The notes beneath the pieces are model-generated. The model was not told where the DNA came from and did no database searches. It worked only from the letters and a program-made list of their open reading frames with translations. Below are positions 27,069 through 35,926 of a stretch of 64,000 nt of DNA, in pieces. The translations under genes and the position numbers were made by a program. How positions within the stretch are numbered: position 1 is the first letter of the stretch; each line of letters starts with the position of its first letter. The stretch is from Conyzicola lurida. GTDB taxonomy: Bacteria > Actinomycetota > Actinomycetes > Actinomycetales > Microbacteriaceae. The stretch is taken from positions 186,001 to 250,000 of the forward strand of contig NZ_JACHMJ010000001.1 of assembly GCF_014204935.1 (NCBI RefSeq), read 5' to 3'.

Positions 27069-28610
27069 ATGAGAAACTCACAGCGCAGAGCCATCGCCGT
27101 CCTCGCCACCGCGGCCGCTGCCGGCCTGCTCGCGGGGTGCACGCTCATCTCTCCGACCCGCACCCAGACCGAGAGCGAAGTGCCGATCCCGGCCGGTCTC
27201 GAGTCGTACTACCAGCAGGAGCTCGAGTGGTCGCCGTGCGAGCCCGAGGGCCGCGAGTGCTCCACCGTCACGGCGCCGATCGACTACGAGAACCCGGGCG
27301 ACGGCGACATCGAGCTCGCCGTCGTGCGCGTCGCGACCGACTCCGACGACCGCGTCGGCTCGCTGCTGATGAACCCCGGCGGACCCGGCGGATCGGGCGT
27401 CGAGCTCGTGCAGCAGGCCGCCGAGTACGTGACCAGCGACGCGCTGCGCGAGAGCTTCGACATCGTCGGCTGGGACCCCCGCGGCGTCGGCCTCTCCACT
27501 CCCGTGCAGTGCTACGACGACGCCGACATGGACGCGTTCCTCTACAGCGTTCCGGCCAACCCGACCGGCTCCGACGCCTGGCTCGCCGAACAGGTCGACC
27601 GCGAGAAGGCCTTCGCCGACGCCTGCCTCGAGAACACCGGCCCGCTGCTCGGCTTCATCGACGTCGAGAGCAACGCGCGCGACATGGACCTGCTGCGCGC
27701 CGTGCTCGGGGACAAGAAGCTCACCTACCTCGGCTTCTCCTACGGCACGTCATTCGGCGCCCACTACGCCGAGCTCTTCCCTGAGAATGCCGGACGCCTC
27801 GTGCTCGACGGCGCCATCGACCCCTCGCTCGAGTCGCCCGAGACCTTCACCGTGCAGATGGCCGGCTTCGAGAACGCCTACCGCGCGTTCGTCGAGGACT
27901 GCCTGCTGACCTCCGCGTGCCCGTTCACCGGAACGGTCGACACCGCCCTCGCCCAGTCGAAGACACTGTTCGACGGCGTCGAGGCCCGCGAGCTGCGCTC
28001 CGACGACGGCCGCCAGCTGACGGCGTCCACTCTCGGTACCGCGCTCAGCTACCCGCTCTACGACGAGGGGTCGTGGCCCGCGCTCAGCCAGATGATCTCC
28101 GAGCTCGAGGAGGGCGACGCCACCCTCGCGCTCCAGCTCGCCGACGGATACAACAGCCGCAACGACGACGGCACCTACGCCGACCAGGCCACCGCCGTGT
28201 ACACCGCCGCCACCTGCCTCGACGGGCAGTTCACCGGCGGCCTCGACGGCACGCGTGCGACCCTGGACGCGATCGACGCCGCTGCCCCCACCATCGGCGC
28301 CTTCGTGAGCTACGCCGACTGGGCGCACATCTCCATCGCCTGCCAGAACTGGCCGTTCCCGTCGTCCATCGAGGCGCACGCGATCACGGCCGACGGCGCC
28401 GCCCCGATCCTCGTGCTCGGCACGACCAACGACCCCGCCACGCCGTACACGTGGGCCGAGGCGATGGCGAGCCAGCTCGACAGCGGCGTGCTGATCACCC
28501 GCGAGGGCGAGGGCCACACCGCCTACGCGCAGGGCAACGCCTGCATCGACGAGACCGTCGACGACTACCTCGTCGACGGACTGGTGCCGGTCACCGACCC
28601 GCTCTGCTGA
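27069..28610 (+). CDS. Secreted alpha/beta hydrolase lipoprotein (TAP-like C-terminal domain)
   Basis: 513 residues. A signal peptide with lipobox LAGC (Cys24) anchors it outside the membrane. The fold shows the oxyanion region MNPGGPGGSG, WDPRGVGLSTP, the nucleophile elbow GFSYGTSFG, and a C-terminal block with VLGTTNDPATPYTWAEAM and the catalytic His in REGEGHTAY. This is the tripeptidyl aminopeptidase/SlpD-like group of Actinobacteria, which releases peptides from the N-terminus of exported substrates. The ATG follows TAAGCT (27055-27060) by eight bases. An intact catalytic Ser/His is visible; the substrate is unknown. Confidence 0.87.
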   Translation: MRNSQRRAIAVLATAAAAGLLAGCTLISPTRTQTESEVPIPAGLESYYQQELEWSPCEPEGRECSTVTAPIDYENPGDGDIELAVVRVATDSDDRVGSLLMNPGGPGGSGVELVQQAAEYVTSDALRESFDIVGWDPRGVGLSTPVQCYDDADMDAFLYSVPANPTGSDAWLAEQVDREKAFADACLENTGPLLGFIDVESNARDMDLLRAVLGDKKLTYLGFSYGTSFGAHYAELFPENAGRLVLDGAIDPSLESPETFTVQMAGFENAYRAFVEDCLLTSACPFTGTVDTALAQSKTLFDGVEARELRSDDGRQLTASTLGTALSYPLYDEGSWPALSQMISELEEGDATLALQLADGYNSRNDDGTYADQATAVYTAATCLDGQFTGGLDGTRATLDAIDAAAPTIGAFVSYADWAHISIACQNWPFPSSIEAHAITADGAAPILVLGTTNDPATPYTWAEAMASQLDSGVLITREGEGHTAYAQGNACIDETVDDYLVDGLVPVTDPLC

Positions 28611-28665
28611 GTGCGGGGCGCGGCGAGCCACAAAGGCCGGTGACCGCGGGTACGCTCGCTCCGGT

Positions 28666-30153
28666 ATGAATCGCTCGCTCACCGCCCTCTTCGCCGCCTT
28701 CGAGGCGGCCCTCGTCGTGGCGATCGGCATCGGCATCAGCCTCGCCCCGCTCACCATCCTCTGGGCCGCGCAGTTCGGATTCCAGATCGACTGGATCGTG
28801 TTCTGGCGTGCCTCGGTCGACATCTGGCTGATGGGCCACGGCGTCGACTCGATTTTCACGCTCGACCCCACCACGGCCGTGACCCTGGGGCTGGCAGGGG
28901 CGGATGCCGCCTTCCGCGTCACCCTCGCCGCCATCGGGTTCTCGCTGCTCACCGTCGCCCTCGGCGTGCGCGCCGGCCGCCGCGTGGCGGAGACCAAGTA
29001 CCTGTTGCTCGGCGAGCTCGTCGCCGTCGGCACGTTCGGCCTGCTCTCGACGGCCGTCACGTTCAGCGCGCTGCACCCGCTCGCCCGTCCCTCGGTCGTG
29101 CAGGGCGCGCTGTTCCCCACCGCGATCTTCGCCGTCGCCGTGGTCATCGGTTCGCTGCGTTCGAGACGGCCGTCGGCGGATGCCGCGATCTCGCCGATCC
29201 GCGACCGGATCACCGGTTTGCTGCTCCGGCTGCCGCGCGAACTCCGCGTGACGCTCGCCACGTCGCTGCGCGGCGGGGTCGCCGCCGCCACGGCCGTGAT
29301 CGGCGTCTCCGCCGTGCTGCTCGCCGTGCTGCTCGCGATCAACTACGCCACCGTCGTGCGGCTCTACGAGGGACTGCATTCCGAGGTTCTCGGCGGCTTC
29401 GCGCTCACCCTCGCGCAGATCGCCTTCGTGCCGACCTTCGTCATCTGGGTCGCCTCGTGGCTGGTCGGGCCCGGCTTCGCGATCGGTGTCGGCTCCAGCG
29501 TCAGCCCGCTCACCACGGCCCTCGGCCCTACCCCGGCGATCCCCATCCTCGGCGCGCTGCCGGCCGGCGACCCCGCCTTCGGATTCGTCGGGCTGCTCGT
29601 GCCCGTCGTCGCCGGATTCCTCGCCGGGGCACTGCTGCGCCCCGGGTTCTCCCGCGCGCTCTCCGGCATCCCGTCGATGCGCTGGGTCGTCGCGGCCGGC
29701 GTCGGCATCGGCGCGGCCGGCGGACTGACCCTCGGCCTGCTCGCCGCCGCGGCCTCCGGCGCGGCCGGCCCCGGCCGCCTCGCCGACGTCGGACCCGACG
29801 CCCTGTCGGTCGGCCTCTGGGCCGCGCTCGAGATCGGGCTCGCCGCGATCGTCGGGCTGCTCGCGTCGCCGCAGCGGATCGCGCTGCCGCGGCGCACCGG
29901 AGCGTCCGAGAGCTCGGGCACGGCCGGGCCGTCGGTGCCCAGCACGCCGTCGTCACCCGCGACGCCGCAGCCTGCGGCCCCGTCGCAGCCGGCTCCCTCT
30001 CAGTCGGCCCCGTCGGTGCCCGTCTCCGCGCAGCCTGCCCCCGAGGCGGCCGACCGGCCCGCGGCATCCGACCGCCCTGCATCGGCAGCGCCGTTCGATC
30101 CCAACGCCACCGAGCAGATCACCCCGATCAGCCGCCCGATGCCCCCGCGCTAG
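28666..30153 (+). CDS. DUF6350 polytopic membrane protein
   Basis: 495 residues with about ten hydrophobic segments up to residue 405. A disordered, Pro/Ser/Ala-rich tail of about 85 residues (starting [16 protein letters not shown]) follows and ends in a short charged motif. The family is found before purN in many Actinobacteria and has no established function. A TACGCT box (28651-28656) lies nine bases before the ATG. Its TAG stop is part of the TAGGCT that probably serves as the -10 of purN. Confidence 0.82.
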   Translation: MNRSLTALFAAFEAALVVAIGIGISLAPLTILWAAQFGFQIDWIVFWRASVDIWLMGHGVDSIFTLDPTTAVTLGLAGADAAFRVTLAAIGFSLLTVALGVRAGRRVAETKYLLLGELVAVGTFGLLSTAVTFSALHPLARPSVVQGALFPTAIFAVAVVIGSLRSRRPSADAAISPIRDRITGLLLRLPRELRVTLATSLRGGVAAATAVIGVSAVLLAVLLAINYATVVRLYEGLHSEVLGGFALTLAQIAFVPTFVIWVASWLVGPGFAIGVGSSVSPLTTALGPTPAIPILGALPAGDPAFGFVGLLVPVVAGFLAGALLRPGFSRALSGIPSMRWVVAAGVGIGAAGGLTLGLLAAAASGAAGPGRLADVGPDALSVGLWAALEIGLAAIVGLLASPQRIALPRRTGASESSGTAGPSVPSTPSSPATPQPAAPSQPAPSQSAPSVPVSAQPAPEAADRPAASDRPASAAPFDPNATEQITPISRPMPPR

Positions 30154-30163
30154 GCTGTATCCC

Positions 30164-30757
30164 GTGCTATCGCTGGTTGTACTCATCTCTGGCGGAGGCT
30201 CGAACCTGCGCGCCCTGCTCGAAGCCGCCCAGGACGCCGAGTTTCCGGCCCGCGTCGTCGCCGTCGGCGCCGACCGGGATGCGGAGGGGTTCGACCACGC
30301 GGAGGAGTTCGGCATTCCCACCTTCTCGGCCGCGCTCTCGAACTTCGAGAGCCGTGACGCGTGGGGCGAGGCCCTGCTCGAGCAGATCCAGGTCTGGAAG
30401 CCCGACCTCGTGGTGCTCAGCGGGTTCATGAAGCTGCTGCCGCCCGCCGTCGTCTCGGCGCTCAGCCCCAACCTCATCAACACCCACCCCGCCTACCTGC
30501 CCGAGTTCCCCGGGGCGCACGGAGTGCGCGACGCGATCGCCGCCGGCGTGACCCAGTCGGGAGCTTCCGTCATCGTCGTCGACAACGGCGTCGACAGCGG
30601 GCCGATCATCTCGCAGGAGCGCGTCGCCGTGCTGCCGGGCGACACCGAGCACACCCTGCACGACCGCATCAAAATCGTCGAGAGGGAACTGCTCGTGCAG
30701 GCCGTTCTCGACATCGCCAACGGACACATCAACCTGAAGGAGCTGTCACTCGCATGA
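30164..30757 (+). CDS. purN: Phosphoribosylglycinamide formyltransferase
   Basis: 197 residues; transfers a formyl group from 10-formyl-THF to GAR in purine synthesis. Motifs are [16 protein letters not shown] near the N-terminus, the catalytic [15 protein letters not shown], and [13 protein letters not shown]. The start is GTG at 30164, 7 bases after TAGGCT (30151-30156). Its stop overlaps the purH start (ATGA), so the two consecutive purine genes are coupled. Confidence 0.96.
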   Translation: MLSLVVLISGGGSNLRALLEAAQDAEFPARVVAVGADRDAEGFDHAEEFGIPTFSAALSNFESRDAWGEALLEQIQVWKPDLVVLSGFMKLLPPAVVSALSPNLINTHPAYLPEFPGAHGVRDAIAAGVTQSGASVIVVDNGVDSGPIISQERVAVLPGDTEHTLHDRIKIVERELLVQAVLDIANGHINLKELSLA

Positions 30758-32367
30758 GCGGCCCCACGCACGACCCGGCCCTGTACCGTCCCCGCGATGT
30801 CGTCGCCATCCGGCGCGCGCTCGTCTCGGTGAGCGACAAGACGGGGCTCGTCGAGCTCGCGTCCGCGCTCGCCGCCGCGGGTGTCGAGATCGTGTCGACC
30901 GGCGGATCCGCCGCGGCGATCGCGGCCGCCGGGCTTCCGGTCACCGAGGTCGGCGACGTCACCGGCTACCCCGAGTCGCTCGACGGGCGCGTGCGCACGC
31001 TGCACCCCGTCATCCACTCGGGTCTTCTCGCCGACCTACGCCTCGAGTCGCACGAGAACGAGCTGGCCAGCCAGGGCATCGCGCCGTTCGAGCTCGTCGT
31101 CTCCAACCTGTACCCCTTCGTCGCCACGATCGCCGCCGGCATCACGGGCGACGCCGCGATCGAGCAGATCGACATCGGCGGCCCCGCCATGGTGCGTGCC
31201 TCGGCGAAGAACCACGCCAACGTCGCGATCGTCACCTCGCCCGCGAGCTACCCGCAGATCGTCGACGCGCTCGCCGACGGCGGGACCACCCTGGCCCAGC
31301 GCCAGAACCTCGCCGCCGAGGCGTTCGCGCACACCGCGGCCTACGACGCCGCGGTCGCCGCCTGGTTCGCCGCCAACGTCGCCTCGGTCGGGCCCGCCGC
31401 CACCGAAGCGTCGGAGGTCGCCGACACCTTCACCGTCTCCGCGTCACTCAAGCAAGTGCTGCGCTACGGCGAGAACTCGCACCAGAGCGCCGCGCTCTAC
31501 GTGAGCGAGCACGGAACGGGCATCGCCCAGGCCGAGCAGCTGCACGGCAAAGAGATGTCGTACAACAACTTCGTCGACGCAGACGCGGCCGTGCGTGCCG
31601 CGTGGGACTTCGACGAGCCCGCCGTCGCGATCATCAAGCACGCCAACCCGTGCGGAATCGCCGTCGCCCGTGGCGCGGGCGACCCGATCCTCTCGGCGCA
31701 CCAGCGCGCACACGCCTGCGACCCGGTCTCGGCCTTCGGCGGCGTCATCGCCTCGAACCGCATCGTGACCCTCGCCGCCGCCGAGTCGATCCTGCCGATC
31801 TTCACCGAGGTCGTCGTGGCCCCCGGCTTCGAGCCGGAAGCGCTCGAGCTGCTCTCCACCAAGAAGAACCTGCGCCTCATCGAGCTGCCCGCCGACTTCG
31901 CCCGCGAGACCACCGAGTTCAAGCAGATCTCGGGCGGACTGCTCGTGCAGTCGGTCGACAACTACGACGCGTTCGACTCCTCCGCCTGGACCCTCGTGGC
32001 CGGCACCGAGGCCGACGACGCCACCCGCGCCGACCTGGAATTCGCCTGGCGCGCGGTGCGCTCGGTCAAGTCGAACGCCATCCTGCTCGCGCACGACGGC
32101 GCCTCGGTCGGCGTCGGCATGGGCCAGGTCAACCGGGTCGACTCGTGCGGCCTCGCGGTCACGCGCGCCGGCGAGCGTGCGGCCGGTTCGGTCGCGGCGA
32201 GCGACGCGTTCTTCCCGTTCGCCGACGGGCTCGAAGTGCTGCTCGAAGCGGGCGTGCGCGCGGTCGTGCAGCCCGGCGGATCGATCCGCGACGACGAGGT
32301 CATCGCCGCGGCGACCGCGGCCGGCGTGACGATGTACTTCACGGGAGAGCGTCACTTCTTCCACTAG
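30754..32367 (+). CDS. purH: Bifunctional AICAR transformylase/IMP cyclohydrolase
   Basis: 537 residues; performs the last two steps to IMP, the substrate of GuaB. The N-terminal cyclohydrolase domain begins [17 protein letters not shown] and contains [11 protein letters not shown]. The C-terminal transformylase domain has [36 protein letters not shown] and [10 protein letters not shown]. The start is the ATG at 30754 within the purN stop, and no long extension is needed. A large palindromic repeat follows 15 bases after the stop. Confidence 0.97.
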   Translation: MSGPTHDPALYRPRDVVAIRRALVSVSDKTGLVELASALAAAGVEIVSTGGSAAAIAAAGLPVTEVGDVTGYPESLDGRVRTLHPVIHSGLLADLRLESHENELASQGIAPFELVVSNLYPFVATIAAGITGDAAIEQIDIGGPAMVRASAKNHANVAIVTSPASYPQIVDALADGGTTLAQRQNLAAEAFAHTAAYDAAVAAWFAANVASVGPAATEASEVADTFTVSASLKQVLRYGENSHQSAALYVSEHGTGIAQAEQLHGKEMSYNNFVDADAAVRAAWDFDEPAVAIIKHANPCGIAVARGAGDPILSAHQRAHACDPVSAFGGVIASNRIVTLAAAESILPIFTEVVVAPGFEPEALELLSTKKNLRLIELPADFARETTEFKQISGGLLVQSVDNYDAFDSSAWTLVAGTEADDATRADLEFAWRAVRSVKSNAILLAHDGASVGVGMGQVNRVDSCGLAVTRAGERAAGSVAASDAFFPFADGLEVLLEAGVRAVVQPGGSIRDDEVIAAATAAGVTMYFTGERHFFH

Positions 32368-32382
32368 GCCACGTCTCAACCG

Positions 32383-32482
32383 CGTTCGTGATTCAGGATG
32401 GCGCGGCCGGCTCGCCCGCGGAGTCCCCGGGTTTCCGCGGGGCGGACCGCCGCGGCATCCCATCTGGCCTGAATGACGAACG
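32383..32482. repeat. 100-bp palindromic element after purH
   Basis: The outer arms CGTTCGTGATTCAGG (from 32383) and CCTGAATGACGAACG (to 32482) pair with one mismatch. The interior is GC-rich with a nested CCCCG/CGGGG pairing in the centre. It can act as the purH terminator but is far longer than needed, so it is probably a dispersed repetitive element. Confidence 0.6.
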
Positions 32483-32489
32483 GCGGGTA

Positions 32490-32509
32490 GGGTTTCGACG
32501 GGCTCAACC
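32490..32509. repeat. Half copy of the TGAGCCTGTCGAA palindrome family
   Basis: GGGTTTCGACGGGCTCAACC differs in one base from the right arm of the intact palindrome at 37751-37789. No left arm is found nearby. Confidence 0.5.
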
Positions 32510-32534
32510 ACCGGGGGCGGATACGCTCGTCCTC

Positions 32535-33746
32535 ATGCCTTTCTCGCTCACCCGCCGACTCGTCGCCTCCGTACTCACCGCCCTTGCCCTGAGTCTCACG
32601 GCGCACGTGGCCGCGGTCGTGGCCTTCTCGATCGCGAACAGCTTCGCCGCCGACAGCCTCGCGCAGATGAACGCGTACTTCCTGCCGGCGTCGCTCATCT
32701 CGTTCGTGATCACGTTCCTGTTCGCCGCGCTCGGGTCGTTCCGCCTCTGGTACACCGCGCTCGGCGCCGGCATCGTGACGGGCGTCGTCTCGGGAATGAT
32801 CGGCTCCCTCGTCGGCGCCAGTGCCGCGGGCGCGACGCTCACCCCCGACATCCTCGGACCGCTCTTCGGCACCATCACGACCATCAACCTGGTCTTCTTC
32901 CTCACCACGGCAATCACGGCGCCGACGCTCGCCCGACGCGTCTGGCTGCTCGTGCTCGACGCGCCGGCCAGCGCCCGCGACGGCGCGGCGCACTACGCGC
33001 TCGTGCGCCAGCCCTCGACGAACCTCGCCGACGGTGTCGTGACGCACATCGAGCGCGTACAGATCGACACCGACCTCGCCGACGAGCAGTGGGACAACTA
33101 CGTCAGTGTGCTCGACGCCCACGGGTTCACCACGGTCGAGGTCGACCCCGCGCCCGAGCTCGCCGACGCCGTCTTCATCGAGGACGCGGTCATCGTCTTC
33201 GGCGACCTCGCGGTGATCGCGAGCCCGGGCTCCGAGCACCGCCGTGACGAGATCGTCGGGGCCGAGGCGGCGGTCGTCGGGCTCGGCCTCGAGGTCACCC
33301 GCATCGAACTGCCCGGCACCCTCGACGGCGGCGACGTGCTCAAGGTCGGCAGCACGGTCTACGTCGGCCGTGGCGGCCGCACGAACGGGGAGGGCATCCG
33401 TCAGCTGCGCGCGATCCTGACACCGCGCGGGTACGACGTCGTCGCCGTACCGGTGACGAAGGTGCTGCACCTGAAGAGCGCCGTGACCGCGCTACCCGAC
33501 GGCACCGTCATCGGCTACCCGCCGCTCGTCGACGACCCCGCGATCTTCGACCGCTTTCTCGCCGTGCCCGAAGAGGGCGGCGCGCACGTGGTCGTGCTCT
33601 CGGCCGATACGGTGCTCATGGCGGCATCCGCACCTCAGAGTGCCGCGCTCATCGGCAACCTCGGATATCGCGTGGTCACGGTCGACATCAGCGAGTTCGA
33701 GAAGCTCGAGGGCTGCGTCACCTGCCTCTCGGTGCGGGTGCGCTAA
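32535..33746 (+). CDS. Membrane domain fused to a DDAH-like amidinotransferase-fold hydrolase
   Basis: 403 residues. Residues 1-145 contain four hydrophobic segments (around 10-35, 45-65, 70-95 and 110-130). Residues 150-403 resemble dimethylarginine dimethylaminohydrolase: PGSEHRRDEI, the GTLDGGDVLKVG loop, the catalytic His312 in KVLHLKSAV, and the nucleophile Cys397 in EGCVTCLSV near the end. DDAH hydrolyses methylated arginines to citrulline and dimethylamine and normally has about 255 residues and no membrane part. The ATG follows TACGCT (32522-32527) by seven bases. Catalytic residues appear intact; the fusion is the odd feature. Confidence 0.78.
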   Translation: MPFSLTRRLVASVLTALALSLTAHVAAVVAFSIANSFAADSLAQMNAYFLPASLISFVITFLFAALGSFRLWYTALGAGIVTGVVSGMIGSLVGASAAGATLTPDILGPLFGTITTINLVFFLTTAITAPTLARRVWLLVLDAPASARDGAAHYALVRQPSTNLADGVVTHIERVQIDTDLADEQWDNYVSVLDAHGFTTVEVDPAPELADAVFIEDAVIVFGDLAVIASPGSEHRRDEIVGAEAAVVGLGLEVTRIELPGTLDGGDVLKVGSTVYVGRGGRTNGEGIRQLRAILTPRGYDVVAVPVTKVLHLKSAVTALPDGTVIGYPPLVDDPAIFDRFLAVPEEGGAHVVVLSADTVLMAASAPQSAALIGNLGYRVVTVDISEFEKLEGCVTCLSVRVR

Positions 33747-33764
33747 CTCCGCGGTAAGTAATCC

Positions 33765-33794
33765 TTGCCTCTCAGGTTATTCACGGCTTATTCT
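33765..33794 (+). promoter_or_regulatory. Promoter of the ABC exporter leader
   Basis: TTGCCT (33765-33770) and TATTCT (33789-33794) are separated by 18 bases. They lie about 95 bases before the leader ORF and 290 bases before the exporter gene, leaving a long 5' leader. Confidence 0.5.
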
Positions 33795-33888
33795 GGAGGG
33801 CTGTCTGGTCGTCCGCCATCCGCGGGGTAGACCGGGGAGCGACGTCCGTGCCAGGCGGACCGTCACACCCACACGCCGGGAGGACACC

Positions 33889-33969
33889 ATGACAAAGACA
33901 GCCACCGCCGCAGCCAACGGCCCTCAGATCTTTGCCCGTGCCCTCGGAACCGCGAAGCGACCGCACTAG
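33889..33969 (+). CDS. 26-residue leader peptide upstream of the ABC exporter
   Basis: ATG at 33889 has a strong GGGAGG site (33878-33883) at good spacing and opens a 26-codon frame, [20 protein letters not shown] plus TAKRPH, ending in TAG. No domain is expected. Its last codons contain GCGACCGC (33957-33964), which is complementary to the right arm of the hairpin just before the exporter gene. It is therefore better explained as a regulatory leader ORF than as an independent protein. The 335 bases 33747-34081 contain this leader, its promoter and the attenuator pairing, and no other gene. Confidence 0.6.
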   Translation: MTKTATAAANGPQIFARALGTAKRPH

Positions 33970-34066
33970 CTCCACGCGCCTAGCCCCGCCCCGATTCCGC
34001 GGCCGCGTCCTCCGACCGGCCTCCCCCTTCTCCGCCCTTCGACCGCCTAGCGGTCGCGCCCTATTT
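33957..34066 (+). promoter_or_regulatory. Candidate transcription attenuator (competing RNA pairings)
   Basis: CGACCGC-CTA-GCGGTCG (34040-34056) forms a seven-bp hairpin followed by a partly U-rich stretch (CTATTTCTCT). The right arm GCGGTCGC (34050-34057) can instead pair over eight bases with GCGACCGC (33957-33964) at the end of the leader ORF. The two structures exclude each other, so ribosome position on the leader could choose between termination and read-through. Confidence 0.5.
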
Positions 34067-34081
34067 CTCTGGGACTGTTTT

Positions 34082-35926
34082 ATGCCTGCATCATCGACCC
34101 CCATGGGTCACACGTCCAAGCGCGGCGGCACCGTCGCCTCGATCGCGCGCCTGTACCCCTACGCGAAGCCGGCCCTGCCGCGCATCTACCTCGGCATGGC
34201 GTCCGCCCTGCTCGCGGGCATCGTCGCCCTGCTCATCCCGCAGGTGCTGCGCCAGCTCGTCGACGGCCCGCTGTCGACCGGCGACGAGTCGCAGATCTGG
34301 CCCGCGTTCGCGATCGTGCTCGGTCTGGGTGTGCTCGAGGCGATCCTCATCGCGCTGCGCCGCTGGTTCGTGCTGACCCCCGGCACGCACATCGAGGCGC
34401 GCATGCGCAACGCGCTCTACGCGAAGCTGCAGGACCTGCCGGTGAACTTCCACGACCGGTGGGCCAGCGGCCAGCTGCTCTCGCGCGCCGTCAGCGACCT
34501 CGGCCTGATCCGCCGCTGGATCTCGTTCGGCATCGTGCTGCTCGTCGTCAACGTCATCACGATCGTCGTCGGATTCGTGTTCCTGGTGAACATCTCCTGG
34601 ATCCTCGGCGTCGCGTTTATGGTCTGCTCGATCCCGCTCTGGATCTACGGCTACCTGTTCGAGAACAAGTACTCCACCGTCGCGCGCCGCAGCCAGGACC
34701 AGTCCGGCGACCTCGCCACCACGGTCGAGGAGTCAGTGCACGGCATCCGCGTGCTCAAGGCGTTCGGCCGCGGCAAGTACGCGCTGAAGAACTTCGCGAC
34801 CCAGGCCGAAGACCTGCGCGGCACCGAGATCGAGAAGGCCCGTGCGATCGCGGGCATCTGGCTCTGGCTGCTGCTCGTGCCCGACGTCACCTTCGCGCTC
34901 TGCCTGCTCGGCGGCGTGTGGCTGGCGGCCGACGGACAGATCTCGGTCGGCGAGCTCGTCGCGTTCTTCGCGACGGCTACCGTGCTGCGCTTCCCGGTCG
35001 AGTCGATCGGCTTTTTGCTCTCGATGACCTTCGACGCCCGCACCGCCACCGACCGCTTCTTCGAGGTCATGGACGCGCCGAACACCATCGTCGACCCGGA
35101 GAACCCGAAGACGATCACCGATCCCCGGGGACGCCTCGTCTTCGACGACGTGCATTTCCGATATCAGGATGCCGCGGCAGACCGCCCCGACATCCTCGAC
35201 GGGATCCGCCTCGACCTCGAGCCGGGCGAGACGATGGCCATCGTCGGCATCACCGGTTCGGGCAAGTCGACGCTCACGGCGTTGACCACCCGGCTGTACG
35301 ACGTCACCGGCGGCGCCATCCTCATCGACGGCGTCGACGTGCGCGACCTCACCCGCACCGAGCTGCGCACCCACCTCGCGATGGCGTTCGAGGACGCGAC
35401 GCTGTTCTCGGCGTCGGTGCGCGAGAACGTGCTGCTCGGCCGGCCGGAGTCGACCGAGGCGGAACTTGAGCGCGCGCTCGACGTGGCGCAGGCCCGGTTC
35501 GTCTACGACCTGCCCGACGGCCTCGACACGATGGTGGGGGAGGAGGGCATGAGCCTCTCCGGCGGTCAGCGTCAGCGGCTCGCCCTCGCGCGCGCCGTCG
35601 CCGCCCAGCCGTCGGTGCTCGTGCTCGACGACCCGCTGTCGGCGCTCGACGTCGACACCGAGGCGCGCGTCGAGGAGGCGCTGCGCGAGGTGCTCGCCTC
35701 GACGACGGCGCTCATCGTGGCACACCGCCCGTCGACCGTGACGCTCGCCGACCGCGTGGCGCTGCTCGAAGAGGGCCGCATCACCGCGGTGGGAACGCAC
35801 TCGCACCTGCTCGCCACCAACGAGCACTACCGGTTCGTCATCTCCAATCTCGAAGACGAGGAGAAGCGGGAACGGGCCGACGAACAATTCATCGCAGACG
35901 AGACGGAAGAGGAGGTGGGCGCGTGA
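34082..35926 (+). CDS. Heterodimeric ABC exporter, subunit with degenerate catalytic site
   Basis: 614 residues, ABC transmembrane domain (about 40-330) plus nucleotide-binding domain. Walker A is GITGSGKST, the signature is SLSGGQRQR, and Walker B is [12 protein letters not shown], in which Asp517 replaces the catalytic Glu; the switch His is in IVAHRPSTV. This is the pattern of the non-hydrolysing site in BmrC/TM287-type heterodimers that expel drugs or lipids. The start ATG at 34082 has only a weak ribosome site. The stop overlaps the partner gene (GTGA). A 26-codon leader ORF and a hairpin precede it. Confidence 0.9.
   Translation: MPASSTPMGHTSKRGGTVASIARLYPYAKPALPRIYLGMASALLAGIVALLIPQVLRQLVDGPLSTGDESQIWPAFAIVLGLGVLEAILIALRRWFVLTPGTHIEARMRNALYAKLQDLPVNFHDRWASGQLLSRAVSDLGLIRRWISFGIVLLVVNVITIVVGFVFLVNISWILGVAFMVCSIPLWIYGYLFENKYSTVARRSQDQSGDLATTVEESVHGIRVLKAFGRGKYALKNFATQAEDLRGTEIEKARAIAGIWLWLLLVPDVTFALCLLGGVWLAADGQISVGELVAFFATATVLRFPVESIGFLLSMTFDARTATDRFFEVMDAPNTIVDPENPKTITDPRGRLVFDDVHFRYQDAAADRPDILDGIRLDLEPGETMAIVGITGSGKSTLTALTTRLYDVTGGAILIDGVDVRDLTRTELRTHLAMAFEDATLFSASVRENVLLGRPESTEAELERALDVAQARFVYDLPDGLDTMVGEEGMSLSGGQRQRLALARAVAAQPSVLVLDDPLSALDVDTEARVEEALREVLASTTALIVAHRPSTVTLADRVALLEEGRITAVGTHSHLLATNEHYRFVISNLEDEEKRERADEQFIADETEEEVGA

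Noticed and set aside
25685-27163. 492-codon minus-strand frame over sucD and the DUF4166 remnant
   Set aside because: Mostly the shadow of sucD. The DUF4166-like pieces are in other frames.
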